Positions 16,420 through 24,520 are shown, counted from the first letter of the stretch. The stretch: 64,000 bases of DNA from Paucisalibacillus algeriensis (GCF_000577245.1 NZ_CBYO010000021.1:1-64000); one strand, 5' to 3'. Numbers and translations are program-made. Notes: a model not told the origin generated them from the letters alone.

Positions 16420-16980
16420 TTAATTCGATACTCCAAGTTTTTTAATAAATATTGTTAGCCAGTAGGATAAATATACAACTCCAAGGTCTAAAAGAAATAC
16501 ATATATCTCATTCATACCTCTGTTAAAATCTACTAAGCCCATTAATCTCTCTAAAGATAAAAATCCAAATGAAAATACAGCGCTAAGAAGGATTGTATAA
16601 ATGTAAAAGTTTTTATTATGATTTAAGCAATATTGATACACTAGCATAAAACCTACAGGAAGGACAGATGAGGTTATACTAAAAGCAAACGGTAATATAG
16701 GAATTATAAAGTATTGATGCACGAACAAAGTAGAAGAGCCTAATACTATATCTACGTAAGTCCACAACATATGTACAGATAGGCCAAAGAATAATATTTC
16801 AAACATCTTGGTTCGATCTATAGCAAAATATAATATAAATAAGGGTGTAATTAATAATAATACTACAAACCAGAATTGCCAGGAATCTATACTGGAGAAT
16901 TCTTTCCAATAGGAAATTAGTGAAGAATCTAACCCAAGACTTCTTTCATAAATATCAATCCAAAATTGGTTTTTATCCAC
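16420..16980 (-). CDS. Six-helix membrane protein of unknown function
   Basis: A 186-residue polytopic membrane protein with about six hydrophobic segments (FWFVVLLLITPLFILYFAI, MLWTYVDIVLGSSTLFV, YFIIPILPFAFSITSSVLPV and others). The layout resembles the CBO0543-type Firmicutes membrane proteins, but I cannot confirm membership. GTG start at 16980, 7 bp after GGAGG. It has its own upstream region and lies between PER copies 17 and 18. Confidence 0.65.
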   Translation of the reverse strand: MDKNQFWIDIYERSLGLDSSLISYWKEFSSIDSWQFWFVVLLLITPLFILYFAIDRTKMFEILFFGLSVHMLWTYVDIVLGSSTLFVHQYFIIPILPFAFSITSSVLPVGFMLVYQYCLNHNKNFYIYTILLSAVFSFGFLSLERLMGLVDFNRGMNEIYVFLLDLGVVYLSYWLTIFIKKLGVSN

Positions 16981-17142
16981 CTGGTATCCTCCTATTGCTG
17001 GTCGAGCACCTAATATATAAATATCTTGCTACAAAGAAAATAATCTATACTGTGTGTTTTAACACTAAATTATAAATATATCTTGCAGGAATTTATTTTT
17101 TTGATCACAATAAGAACAAACGTTCCGTAAGGTTATTCTGTT
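16981..17142. other. Intergenic region, nothing recognised
   Basis: AT-rich sequence between the start of the minus-strand membrane gene and a plus-strand gene remnant. It probably holds both promoters. No repeat or RNA structure was recognised. Confidence 0.4.
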
Positions 17143-17309
17143 ATGAAGGGTTTATTCCAACGCTCCATTAATAACAAAGAGAAGATTATTATCTTTTATA
17201 TTGATAATAAGAACCAGGTAACTCAACGTTATGTTCGTGTGTGAATAGCATGAATGACGCTTATATGGTGGCTTTTTGTTATTGGATGGTTTCTAAGGAA
17301 CGCAATTAG
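17143..17309 (+). pseudogene. Remnant of a small WYL-like protein
   Basis: MKGLFQRSINNKEKIIIFYI followed by DNKNQVTQRYVRV resembles the start of short (about 70 aa) WYL-like Bacillus proteins. The frame stops at 17244. The likely continuation NDAYMVAFCYWMVSKERN is in another frame and also ends early. Both a frameshift and loss of the C-terminus are inferred. It is a plus-strand gene in a mostly minus-strand array. Confidence 0.4.
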
Positions 17310-17367
17310 TTCGTTTGCTATAACTATTCTTTTATCACCCAATATTGTCACCATTCTTCTATATCTT

Positions 17368-17497
17368 TTTGAATTAACCTGCCAAGTAAGTACAAGAACT
17401 TACTTAATATAAACACAATATTCAAAATATTTAACCCCGAAAATATAGACTAGAAATGTAGATGATCCTTTATTTTCTTGCACCCTATAGTTAAATA
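17368..17497 (-). repeat. PER copy 18, full length
   Basis: Left end GAATTAACCTGCCAAGTAAG, core AAACACAATATTCAAAATAT, degenerate hairpin ending GATGATCCTT, right end TTCTTGCACCCTATAGTTAA. Confidence 0.8.
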
Positions 17498-17654
17498 AGA
17501 AGAACGAAAATCCCAGTATCAGAAATGTTTTGTCTTACAGAATGACTTTTTTATAAATAAGTCTAAAATCATGTTCCTAGTGTAAAAGTTCTTTCCCGCA
17601 ATAGTGAATGATTGCTTAGTGTAACGCTATTAAAAATAGATTTTCTACAGTCTG

Positions 17655-18131
17655 TCACTCAGTGAAGATAGCAAGATTCTCCAGTGTGGATTTTAAACCT
17701 GTGTCGTGATCCTCCTTTCGTACCCCTTCAGGTACGTTTTCACAAATGATAGTGACCTTTGTGCCTTCTGAAACAGCTTCAAAGTACCACGTCTGTATCA
17801 TCTCACCTGAAAACGCTGGATTATCCGAATCGAATTTTACTGATTGCACAATTTTCTTGTCTGGAACCAACTCTAAAAACACCCCTCTGGATACATCAGT
17901 GTTTTCCGAAGTTTTTCCAGAGGTTGAGTGCTCTAATTCGTACGTTAGGGTCATACAATAATGTCCACCTTTGCGAGGTTCAAACATGTCAATATGACCC
18001 GACATTCCTTTAGGCGGAAGCCATAAAACTAATAATTCTGGATTCAAGAATGCCTGATAGATGGTTTGTGGTGATGCCAGAATCACTCTTGAAGCAGAGT
18101 CTATTCTTCCATTAGTTGAACAATTTGTCAT
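17655..18131 (-). CDS. SRPBCC-family (AHSA1-like) protein
   Basis: 158 residues with the AHSA1 pattern: SRVILASPQTIYQAFLNPELLVLWLPP at the start, GHYCMTLTYE and GEMIQTWYFEAVSEGTKVTI as strands, and a C-terminal helix (LKSTLENLAIF). It is similar in layout to B. subtilis YndB-like proteins, proposed to bind lipid-like ligands. AAAAGGAG precedes the ATG. It is alone between PER copies 18 and 19. Confidence 0.8.
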   Translation of the reverse strand: MTNCSTNGRIDSASRVILASPQTIYQAFLNPELLVLWLPPKGMSGHIDMFEPRKGGHYCMTLTYELEHSTSGKTSENTDVSRGVFLELVPDKKIVQSVKFDSDNPAFSGEMIQTWYFEAVSEGTKVTIICENVPEGVRKEDHDTGLKSTLENLAIFTE

Positions 18132-18222
18132 AATAAAACTCCTTTTCTTTTTAAAGTTTATTACTTATGAATCTTAATTGTTTCTTCCAATATGCTCAAT
18201 ATTCATTTTTTAACGTTCCCTT

Positions 18223-18269
18223 CTTAAACTCTTCTGCCCCTTTTGTACTAACTCAACCGTTTGTTGTAT
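18223..18269 (-). repeat. PER copy 19, shortest form
   Basis: The left end (AAACTCTTCTGCCCCTTTTG) and right end (TAACTCAACCGTTTGTTGT) abut with no interval, giving a unit of about 47 bp. Confidence 0.65.
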
Positions 18270-18279
18270 ATTGTTTTAT

Positions 18280-18461
18280 TTATATATGTTTTAAGAAGTA
18301 GAGTGTTAAATCGTCATCATTAGCACATTGAGCATATTGCTCTAACTTTTGTCCTCTATACCACACTCCTGAACCATCGGGGATAAACCCCCTTTCAACA
18401 TACATTCTTTGAGCGAATCCATATCCGTAATGTAAACCTACTGCAAGTGATACATAGTCAC
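18280..18461 (-). pseudogene. C-terminal half of a GNAT acetyltransferase
   Basis: The open frame DYVSLAVGLHYGYGFAQRMY is followed by VERGFIPDGSGVWY and ends TLYFLKHI with a stop at 18280. This is the motif B end of a GNAT protein. All sequence upstream, including the acetyl-CoA loop, is gone. The frame runs straight into the next PER at the point where the repeat would continue GTTAGTT, so the breakpoint coincides with a repeat core. Confidence 0.7.
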
Positions 18462-18595
18462 TGTCCCGATAGTTTAATAACTTCTATATAAATACTAACA
18501 CAATATTCAAAATACTTGATTAGAATTTTAACCCAAATAAATAAGTTGACCCAGTTGGATCAACTTATTTAATAATTGCATCCTATAGTTAAAGA
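18459..18595 (-). repeat. PER copy 20, full length with truncated left arm
   Basis: The left end starts CACTGTCCCGATAGTTTAAT, lacking the outer AACTAAC arm, which is replaced by the GNAT fragment. Core ACTAACACAATATTCAAAAT, hairpin AATAAGTTGA / TCAACTTATT, right end AATTGCATCCTATAGTTAA. Confidence 0.85.
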
Positions 18596-18612
18596 GCAAT
18601 ATCCTAGTCCAA

Positions 18613-19068
18613 TCATTTATTCAACTGCCAGTAAAGCATATCGTTATCGTTTTTTATCATTGTCATATTTAGTTTCTCTAACACTTTAATTGAAGGGGTA
18701 TTATCCTCAAGACATTCAGCTATTATTTTATTTACCGAATCAGAGTTAAATGCCCACTCAATGATACATTTTAACGCTTCTGTTGCATAACCCTTATTTT
18801 GTTCTGTAGATGTAATACCATAACCAACTTCAACTGAATTTTCATTGTCAGGCTTACCTTTAAACCCTATATCCCCAATTATATTATTAGTTTGTTTATC
18901 AATAACAAGCCAAACACCCCACCCTAAAGCAGATGCATCTTTTTTTAATTCCTCAAGATACATTCCAATATGAGGTCCAAGTTTGTATCCTTTTGTAGAA
19001 TAAGTTAATAATGCCTCATCCGTACAAGGGGTAAGTGTAAGTCTTTCTGTTTGCAGCACCAAATTCAT
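18613..19068 (-). CDS. GNAT-family N-acetyltransferase, RimJ/RimL-like
   Basis: 151 residues starting MNLVLQTERLTLTPCTDEA. VEVGYGITSTEQNKGYATEA holds beta-4 and the acetyl-CoA loop, and DNTPSIKVLEKLNMTMIKND is motif B. It is short for the family but complete. AAAAGGAG precedes the ATG. The substrate is unknown. Confidence 0.87.
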   Translation of the reverse strand: MNLVLQTERLTLTPCTDEALLTYSTKGYKLGPHIGMYLEELKKDASALGWGVWLVIDKQTNNIIGDIGFKGKPDNENSVEVGYGITSTEQNKGYATEALKCIIEWAFNSDSVNKIIAECLEDNTPSIKVLEKLNMTMIKNDNDMLYWQLNK

Positions 19069-19117
19069 TTTTTCTCCTTTTCTAATTTCATCAATTTAAT
19101 AACATTTCATAATGTTG

Positions 19118-19145
19118 TTTAACTATCCTTCCCCGTTAGCTGAAC
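19118..19145 (-). repeat. PER left end, solitary
   Basis: TTAACTATCCTTCCCCGTTA is a good left end. The rest of the PER is replaced by a 100-bp block shared with 26.5 kb. Confidence 0.6.
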
Positions 19146-19240
19146 AAGGTGGCACAAGTCCAATGATAAGAAGGATAATAAAAGAGAATCTTATATTATT
19201 TTAATAGCCTTATAATAAACATGCAGATTTTCTCTTTCAT
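19142..19240. repeat. Dispersed 100-bp block, copy A
   Basis: Aligns over about 99 bp with 26473-26571, roughly 85 percent identical by eye. It contains an inverted pair (AGAGAATCT ... AGATTTTCTCT) with a loop of about 30 nt. It follows a PER left end in both places and so behaves as an alternative PER interior. Confidence 0.7.
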
Positions 19241-19283
19241 GGACACACCAGTTAACAGTTTGTTGTATTTGCTTTTTATTAAA

Positions 19284-19559
19284 CTAACAATTAGTTTCTT
19301 CGCCTTTAACTATTTTACCGCTTTGGTCATCTATATAATAAGTGCCAAAATTACAATCTGGAATAATTTACCACTTAACTACATACTCGCCCCTTTTATG
19401 ACTTACCGATATAATTTTAACTTCATCTATCGCACCAGAATGGTTTTCAATAGCAATTGACTCTGCTTCTTCTTTTGTTATTTTTGGACTCGCACTTCCA
19501 CAGCCAGTGACGAGATAAAGTATAAGGAAGAGTAAAATAATAAAACTATTTTTTTTCAT
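19284..19559 (-). pseudogene. Small PepSY-like lipoprotein with an in-frame stop
   Basis: The ATG at 19559 starts a lipoprotein signal (FIILLFLILYLVTGC with lipobox VTGC) and ITKEEAESIAIENHSGAIDE, as in short YpeB/PepSY-type lipoproteins. A TAA at 19368 follows VVKW. The same frame continues IIPDCNFGTYYIDDQSGKIV and KGEETNC to a TAG at 19284. One substitution explains the break. GGAGG precedes the start. Confidence 0.7.
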
Positions 19560-19607
19560 TTCCTAACCTCCTTCATACACCGACACCAGTTTAAAATTTT
19601 ATTATTT

Positions 19608-20066
19608 CTATGAAATTGTATATTTAAATATTAGTTCTCCATTTGGGTCTCTTTCATTCATAAATTTAAATCCTAAACTTTTATACAAGTTATAAGCTGC
19701 TCTATTTTCCTCTACGATACTTAAATATATAATTTTCACTCCATACTCTTTCGAAACAACATCAATAAGTTTCATCATTGCAATTCTTCCAAAGCCTTTG
19801 CCTTGATATTTTTCATCTATCATTATTCTATCGATCCAAGTATCCTTATTAGGTCCAAACGAACCATACATAGCAAATCCAACAATTTCTTCATCATCAT
19901 ATATTGCTACTGGATGCCACTCAGAATATGTATTAGCTTCTTTTAAACATGCATCTACTGTTTCGATAAAATTTTCTTGTCCAGGTTTTAATTTTATATT
20001 TCTAACAATTGATTCATTAGAATCATCAATATCTCTAAAATGCACATTACTCATCTTAATATCCAT
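19608..20066 (-). CDS. GNAT acetyltransferase, BltD/diamine-like
   Basis: 152 residues closely patterned on the BltD/PaiA spermine-spermidine acetyltransferase group: VRNIKLKPGQENFIETVDAC near the N-terminus, AIYDDEEIVGFAMYGSFGP, TWIDRIMIDEKYQGKGFGRI (acetyl-CoA loop QGKGFG), and RAAYNLYKSLGFKFMNERDP. It probably acetylates polyamines or related diamines with acetyl-CoA. Two ATG codons (20066 and 20054) are possible. It lies in the PER array, not beside an efflux gene as bltD does. Confidence 0.82.
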   Translation of the reverse strand: MDIKMSNVHFRDIDDSNESIVRNIKLKPGQENFIETVDACLKEANTYSEWHPVAIYDDEEIVGFAMYGSFGPNKDTWIDRIMIDEKYQGKGFGRIAMMKLIDVVSKEYGVKIIYLSIVEENRAAYNLYKSLGFKFMNERDPNGELIFKYTIS

Positions 20067-20088
20067 ACTCCCCTAATTGAAAAATGTT

Positions 20089-20230
20089 TTTGAACTATCC
20101 TGCCCTGTTCAAGAACTCTATACTTCAATACTAACATAATATTTCAAAAGCAATATCGTGTTATTCTCAATAAATAAAGGCGATTATTCCTATAGATCAT
20201 CTTGTTTAACTATTGCACCCTTTAATGTGG
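20089..20230 (-). repeat. PER copy 22, full length
   Basis: Left end TGAACTATCCTGCCCTGTTC, core ACTAACATAATATTTCAAAA, partial hairpin AAAGGCGATTA / GATCATCTT, right end AACTATTGCACCCTTTAATG. Confidence 0.85.
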
Positions 20231-20237
20231 CTTTATA

Positions 20238-20543
20238 TTAAACTAAACTACATTTTACGAAATAAGGTATAAATAATGATATTAGCAAAATCAAGACGAA
20301 TATTGATGTAATTAAAACTACTACCCCCATAAAGATGGATGACAATGACAGAAAGTTTTTTATCACTAGAGCTAATTGTCCTGCTAGCATAATAGTAAGT
20401 ATCGAGATAAATAAAGGTGTAGTTATTTCGTGGTTAGATTTGCATTTACTACATTGTGTAGACTTTTGAGGAAACCATAATGATGTATAGATTTTTTTCC
20501 ACTCAAGATGGTGGTTACACGAATTACATTTTGGTGTCTTCAT
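20238..20543 (-). CDS. CXXC-x20-CXXC small membrane protein, paralogue
   Basis: 101 residues, the same architecture as the gene at 6274: CNSC and CSKC knuckles around a linker starting NHHLEWKKIYTSLWFP, then two or three hydrophobic helices. The linkers share the W-K-I-Y-x-S-x-W pattern while the membrane part has diverged. Zinc binding by the four Cys is likely. A member of the TIGR04104 type with unknown function. AGGAGG precedes the ATG. Confidence 0.75.
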   Translation of the reverse strand: MKTPKCNSCNHHLEWKKIYTSLWFPQKSTQCSKCKSNHEITTPLFISILTIMLAGQLALVIKNFLSLSSIFMGVVVLITSIFVLILLISLFIPYFVKCSLV

Positions 20544-20617
20544 ATTAACCTCCTGTAACTTCGAAAAGATATTAAATCTCCTTGTTAACTACAATACTTT
20601 TAAACATTATAGTAGCT

Positions 20618-20667
20618 GTCAAATCAGCCTCTTCTTCTTTCGTTAAATCACCCATTTGTTTAAGAAG
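20618..20667 (-). repeat. PER copy 23, short form
   Basis: GTCAAATCAGCCTCTTCTTC stands for the left end and CGTTAAATCACCCATTTGTT for the right end. It overlaps the last codons of the next gene. Confidence 0.5.
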
Positions 20668-20860
20668 GGTAATTATTTTTAAATAACAGAATAACCCCTA
20701 ATAAAAGTACAATACTTATCAGAATATAAACTGAAACTGGTTCTAAGTATTCTCCGTAGCCATTAGAAAATAATATTGCTTCAGCAATATTAGATAATAG
20801 GATGACCACAGCAAATGTTAGCAAGGATAGTCCTACTAAAATCGTTCCAATATTTCTCAC
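20660..20860 (-). CDS. Small two-helix membrane protein
   Basis: 66 residues with two membrane helices (ILVGLSLLTFAVVILLSNI and VYILISIVLLLGVILLF) and a short polar loop, ending KNNYPS. GTG start, 9 bp after GGGGGA. No family recognised. One of at least eight tiny membrane proteins in this array. Confidence 0.6.
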   Translation of the reverse strand: MRNIGTILVGLSLLTFAVVILLSNIAEAILFSNGYGEYLEPVSVYILISIVLLLGVILLFKNNYPS

Positions 20861-20920
20861 TTTCTAATTCCCCCAAACAAGTTTTTTATTTTATCTTCAA
20901 AGGCACGAGTAATAATCCTA

Positions 20921-20944
20921 TTGAGCAATCGCATCCGTTAATAC
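20921..20944 (-). repeat. PER right end, solitary
   Basis: TTGAGCAATCGCATCCGTTA matches the right end. A weak left end may lie near 20896. Confidence 0.45.
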
Positions 20945-20959
20945 AATATTTTGTTTTTC

Positions 20960-21143
20960 TTACTCCACATCTTTTATTTTTATTTTTATCAGTTTTGACA
21001 TAATCAAATGAACCACCGAAATAGTAAGTATATAGTCTCTATATACTTCATTTGTCCCTCCAAAAAGCGAGACAACAGTACTGAAAAATTCCAAACGAAA
21101 ATATAAGTAAAGCAAGAACATAATACTTAAATTTTAGTTCCAT
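20960..21143 (-). pseudogene. Small membrane protein, frameshifted
   Basis: From the ATG at 21143, MELKFKYYVLALLIFSFGIF is a membrane helix. The frame then closes, but a second frame picks up as STVVSLFGGTNEVYRDYILT and ISVVHLIMSKLIKIK to a stop at 20960. One missing T in the T-run at the junction explains it. The repaired length is about 62 residues, with two helices. Confidence 0.55.
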
Positions 21144-21156
21144 TTTATTTCCCACT

Positions 21157-21290
21157 CATTAAACCGACCTGCCCCGTTATCTTGATAACTTCTATCTAAA
21201 TACTAAATAATATTCTAAAAATAATATTAGGAATTTAACCATAAAAACACACCCCAAAGTTAGATTGTGTCTACCAATGGGGGTGCAGTA
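21157..21290 (-). repeat. PER copy 25, altered right half
   Basis: Left end TTAAACCGACCTGCCCCGTT and core ATAATATTCTAAAAATAATA are standard. The interior hairpin is replaced by ACACCCC / GGGGGTG with a second inner pair. A right-end-like TTAACACTCTCGCCCTAATG follows at 21298. Confidence 0.75.
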
Positions 21291-21297
21291 CACATAT

Positions 21298-21405
21298 TTA
21301 ACACTCTCGCCCTAATGCAGTAGACCGTTCTGCACATCTATGCTTTCCGGACAGTCCTATTTTACCCAGTTCTCCTTCACTCAATTTAAAATAGAGACCT
21401 TGCAT
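21298..21405 (-). CDS. Short ORF of doubtful status
   Basis: 35 codons, MQGLYFKLSEGELGKIGLSG ending GREC. No ribosome binding site and no family. It may be the tail of a truncated gene, since it lies directly between a PER and the next gene. Confidence 0.2.
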   Translation of the reverse strand: MQGLYFKLSEGELGKIGLSGKHRCAERSTALGREC

Positions 21406-21445
21406 AAAGAAATTAAAACAATTAAGTCATAGCCATTCACCAGAA

Positions 21446-22102
21446 CTAGAGCGTCTCATCCAATTTCTGAATCTTTGAGTGGGAAATTAAAAAAACATTG
21501 CCTAAAACGTCAATTTTGTCTCCCTTTACACGTAAAGCGCAATCTTTGTTCGACGCATAAATATTTATTTCTTCCGATAGGAGAGATAGTTCGCTTTGAA
21601 CCATTGCAATGTTATTTTCAAGATCAAAATGAGACAGGACGGAAAAATTGTCAAGACCGATTCCTTCGTAAACAGAGCTCATTTCAACTTTATATCCAAA
21701 GTTTTTCGAGCATAACCATTTAGCGGACATATTGATTGCACCAGCGCTTGCCCCCATCACAACGGCACTGCTTTTTTTAATCGAATCCGATAATTTATAT
21801 TCCATCAAAAATCCATTTTGTTTAAGAGTATTCCCCCCTAACAAGAAAATGACTGAAGCATTTTGAATTATCGTTTGGGCATCTTCCTTCTGTACGCGAT
21901 AATTAATTAAATGATATTCATCAAATATAATGCCAGCCTGGTCAAGCCACGAGCGTTCAGTAGCACCATCATCTTCATAAATAGATGGATTCGAGCTAAT
22001 CATAGCAAGCGATTTTCTATCAGTTATATCCCCCTGTAACACCCTGCCCAGATTTTCTGGAAAAAAATGGTTAAACCAACCTAAATAATAATGCGTTTTC
22101 AT
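21446..22102 (-). CDS. Peptidase S51 (dipeptidase E-like) family protein
   Basis: 218 residues. The nucleophile elbow VMGASAGAINMS places the catalytic Ser at about residue 119, and SVIFLLGGNTLKQNGFL is the family's oxyanion segment. A His in LSHFD fits the relay. S51 enzymes are Asp-dipeptidases or cyanophycinases; this branch is uncharacterised in Bacillus. The start at 22102 has GGGGG 5 bp upstream; an ATG 12 bp earlier overlaps that site. Cytoplasmic. Confidence 0.82.
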   Translation of the reverse strand: MKTHYYLGWFNHFFPENLGRVLQGDITDRKSLAMISSNPSIYEDDGATERSWLDQAGIIFDEYHLINYRVQKEDAQTIIQNASVIFLLGGNTLKQNGFLMEYKLSDSIKKSSAVVMGASAGAINMSAKWLCSKNFGYKVEMSSVYEGIGLDNFSVLSHFDLENNIAMVQSELSLLSEEINIYASNKDCALRVKGDKIDVLGNVFLISHSKIQKLDETL

Positions 22103-22222
22103 AAGTACCCCCATAGAAAATGTAAATAACCTTTATTCCTTTCGTCACTCATTCTGTTTTCTTGTCACCTATATAGTGCTCTCAATATGGCCCAATTGTT
22201 GAACACAAGTTAAACAACGCTT

Positions 22223-22352
22223 TTCAACTAAACTGCTCCAATAGTTTAATACCTTCCACTTAATACTAACATAATATTCCAAAAACTAGATTAGAATTTT
22301 AAGGTGACCCAGTTGGATTACCTTAATTAACTATTGCACTCTCTAGTTTAAT
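22223..22352 (-). repeat. PER copy 26, full length
   Basis: Left end CAACTAAACTGCTCCAATAG, core ACTAACATAATATTCCAAAA, hairpin AAGGTGACCC / GGATTACCTT, right end AACTATTGCACTCTCTAGTT. It overlaps the stop of the next gene. Confidence 0.88.
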
Positions 22353-22554
22353 TAGAAATGATACGTTTTTCTTCCAATTGGCTATTTCTCTTTTCGAGTT
22401 CCTCGATTTTTTTACTGGAATTTATGCCGGCATTAATTACTTTTTTAATGACAATGAAAATCAGAAAACCTATTAAGAATAGAATTACTAATAGAATTAC
22501 TAAACTTAGTAAAAAACCGGTCAGATGAAAGTTAGACATAGACTTATTTTTCAT
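22348..22554 (-). CDS. Single-helix membrane protein with coiled-coil tail
   Basis: 68 residues: a long hydrophobic helix (FLLSLVILLVILFLIGFLIFIVI) followed by the charged heptad-like tail KKIEELEKRNSQLEEKR. Similar short proteins are common in Bacillus and unassigned. The ribosome binding site is weak. Type I orientation with a cytoplasmic coiled coil is likely. Confidence 0.55.
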   Translation of the reverse strand: MKNKSMSNFHLTGFLLSLVILLVILFLIGFLIFIVIKKVINAGINSSKKIEELEKRNSQLEEKRIISN

Positions 22555-22565
22555 TTCAGAAAAAT

Positions 22566-22668
22566 CTGCACGTTAGTCATAAACAACTAAATACTAACAT
22601 AATATTCCAAAAATAAAAGGCGTTCTTGAACAATCACCTTGTTAAACGATTGCAACCGTTAGTGGAAG
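22566..22668 (-). repeat. PER copy 27, left end eroded
   Basis: Only CTGCACGTTAGTCA remains of the left end. Core ACTAACATAATATTCCAAAA, hairpin trace AAGGCGTTC / CACCTT, and right end AAACGATTGCAACCGTTAGT are good. Confidence 0.75.
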
Positions 22669-22681
22669 AAAGCTATTTATT

Positions 22682-23227
22682 TCAATACTCCATACTCTCT
22701 ATTACCTCTCCATTTTTGTCATAGCCATATGCTACATCTATTTTACTCAATATATTTCTGGGGTCTAGATTGGCTGGTGTCTCTGACATAAAGGTATTGT
22801 TTATAGCTTTAACTTCTTGTACCTCTCCATTATCATAATGTATAACAAACTTTTCGACCTGATGAACTTCAGACGAAATTGCACCGTATATAATATCTCC
22901 TGCTCCATCAAAGTATTTGTATTGTATATAAAAAGGCAACCCACTATCAAACGCAAATGTCATACCTTAACTCTGTTTATTACCATAGAAATACTTTCCT
23001 TCTTTATACTCATACGTGCCTATTACATGTTGATCATGGTCTAAATAATAAACAAGTTGTTTTTCATTATCTTGATTTACTACATCAATAGGTGTATCCC
23101 ATTGACTCTGAACAGCCTCTTCAAGTGTATCGTGTCCCATAATACTACATCCGATTAGCACTATAACAATAAATAAAAATACTAAATAACTCTTTTTCCT
23201 TTTTATCCCCCAATACCTAATAAGCAT
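22682..23227 (-). pseudogene. Putative lipoprotein interrupted by one in-frame stop
   Basis: The upstream part (from 23227) has a lipoprotein signal with lipobox LIGC (VFLFIVIVLIGCS) and ends GKYFYGNKQS at a TAA (22967-22969). The same frame continues at once as GMTFAFDSGLPFYIQYKYFD and VEKFVIHYDNGEVQEVKAIN to 22682. Together they make a typical lipoprotein of about 180 residues. A single base change explains the stop. The family is known to me only as an unassigned Bacillus lipoprotein. Confidence 0.65.
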
Positions 23228-23250
23228 AAGTTATGTTTTCCAAGAACCTT

Positions 23251-23383
23251 ATTCAACAAAACTGCCCCATTAACACAATATTTTATAGTTAGATAATAAC
23301 ATAACAATCTAAATATTAATCCCCCAAAAAAAAGACCATCATCATGATGATCTTTTAGAATGTCAGCAATTACCACTTAAGGC
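23251..23383 (-). repeat. PER copy 28, right end decayed
   Basis: Left end TCAACAAAACTGCCCCATTA, perfect hairpin AAAGACCATCATC / GATGATCTTT, and a degraded right end (CAGCAATTACCACTTAA). Confidence 0.75.
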
Positions 23384-23580
23384 GAGGATACAACGATTTA
23401 ACGGTGTTGCCACTATGTATCTAAACAATTAACTTACTTAGTTTCAGGTATTAGAAAGCATTCAACGTCAAAGAAAAATAGCAGCTATGAACGACTTGAT
23501 TATTCGACATAATCCATAGAAAATTCTGAAACTTATGATACAATTAGATTAACTAAATTTGCGATATAACATATTATCTT

Positions 23581-23606
23581 ATTCAACTATTGGGCAGGTT
23601 AGTTGA
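23581..23606 (+). repeat. PER end in inverted orientation
   Basis: ATTCAACTATTGGGCAGGTT continuing AGTTGAG is the reverse complement of a PER left end. It stands upstream of a plus-strand gene, keeping the same gene-to-repeat polarity as in the minus-strand cassettes. A second degenerate end, GCAATCGGGCCTTATTGTTT, follows at 23628. Confidence 0.65.
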
Positions 23607-23671
23607 GTCCAGATTGATCTTTGTTCAGCAATCGGGCCTTATTGTTTAACATGTGAATTGGAGGATTTTTT

Positions 23672-24391
23672 ATGGGGGCAAAAGTGGAGTTAAAAAAAGC
23701 TGTTGATTTTTTTGTTCGAGGTGAGTTTTACTGTAGCCGTCAACCTGCGAGCCAGTTACTTGATTACAATTCTATAAAACATCTTGCATTTGGTACAACT
23801 GTCGGCGGCAGAACTGATGAGTTTTTCGTTTATAATGCAAATCCTGCTCCCGTTATAGAAACCATAAATAAACAAGGCACCAAAAAAGACTATTGGCTTA
23901 CTGTATTTTCTGATGAAAAACCGTATAGTTATGATGCGCAGGGATATACCTTAAAAAGTACAGAATTTCTTATGATTTTAAAACTGGATAGCTGGTCTTT
24001 TGAAATAGAAAACAAGATCATAAAGCGTGTCAATACCGAGGAAGAAGCTCGGCGCATCAATCATTTTTTCGATAAGACTGTGATCGATCTTACAAAATTA
24101 GATGTTCCAAATTTACATTATTACGTTGGTGAGGAAAACGGGTATCCAGCATCTCATGGAAGCTATTTACTATTAGATAATAAGGTATGTTTTTTGGATA
24201 ATGTATTTACTTCAAAAATTCATAGGGGCAAAGGAATGGCTAAGGCACTTTGCCGAAAAATGCTTATTGATGCCAAGCAGGAAGGCGCTGTCAAGAGTAT
24301 ACTTGCTTCCAGTCAAATGGGGCATCCTTTATACCTAAAATTGGGTTATCAAGATGTATCAAAAATGTGGGTGTTTGAGAAGCAATCCTAA
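23672..24391 (+). CDS. GNAT acetyltransferase with N-terminal extension
   Basis: 239 residues. The C-terminal 90 form a GNAT core: VCFLDNVFTSKIHRGKGMAK holds the acetyl-CoA loop and SQMGHPLYLKLGYQDVSKMW is motif B. The first 140 residues (starting AKVELKKAVDFFVRGEFYCS) are a separate unassigned domain. GGAGG precedes the ATG. It is one of few plus-strand genes, with an inverted PER end upstream, and so behaves as an inverted cassette. Confidence 0.82.
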   Translation: MGAKVELKKAVDFFVRGEFYCSRQPASQLLDYNSIKHLAFGTTVGGRTDEFFVYNANPAPVIETINKQGTKKDYWLTVFSDEKPYSYDAQGYTLKSTEFLMILKLDSWSFEIENKIIKRVNTEEEARRINHFFDKTVIDLTKLDVPNLHYYVGEENGYPASHGSYLLLDNKVCFLDNVFTSKIHRGKGMAKALCRKMLIDAKQEGAVKSILASSQMGHPLYLKLGYQDVSKMWVFEKQS

Positions 24392-24481
24392 TCAAAAGTG
24401 CACGATGTTTTTAAAAAATCTCTTCACTTCTCCTGCGAAATGATGCAATTGATGAAAAAGTAGCAGTTGTTTATTTATTGT

Positions 24482-24504
24482 CGGGCAGTGCATTAGTTGA
24501 AGAA
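24482..24504 (+). repeat. PER end in inverted orientation, downstream
   Basis: CGGGCAGTGCATTAGTTGAA corresponds to a PER end read in the plus direction, the same polarity as the copy at 23581. It brackets the inverted gene. Confidence 0.5.
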
Positions 24505-24520
24505 AATTATAATACGAATT

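Noticed and set aside
22682-23227. Two separate adjacent genes (22967-23227 and 22682-22963)
   Set aside because: They share one frame separated by a single TAA, the second lacks a ribosome binding site, and only the joined product makes a sensible lipoprotein.
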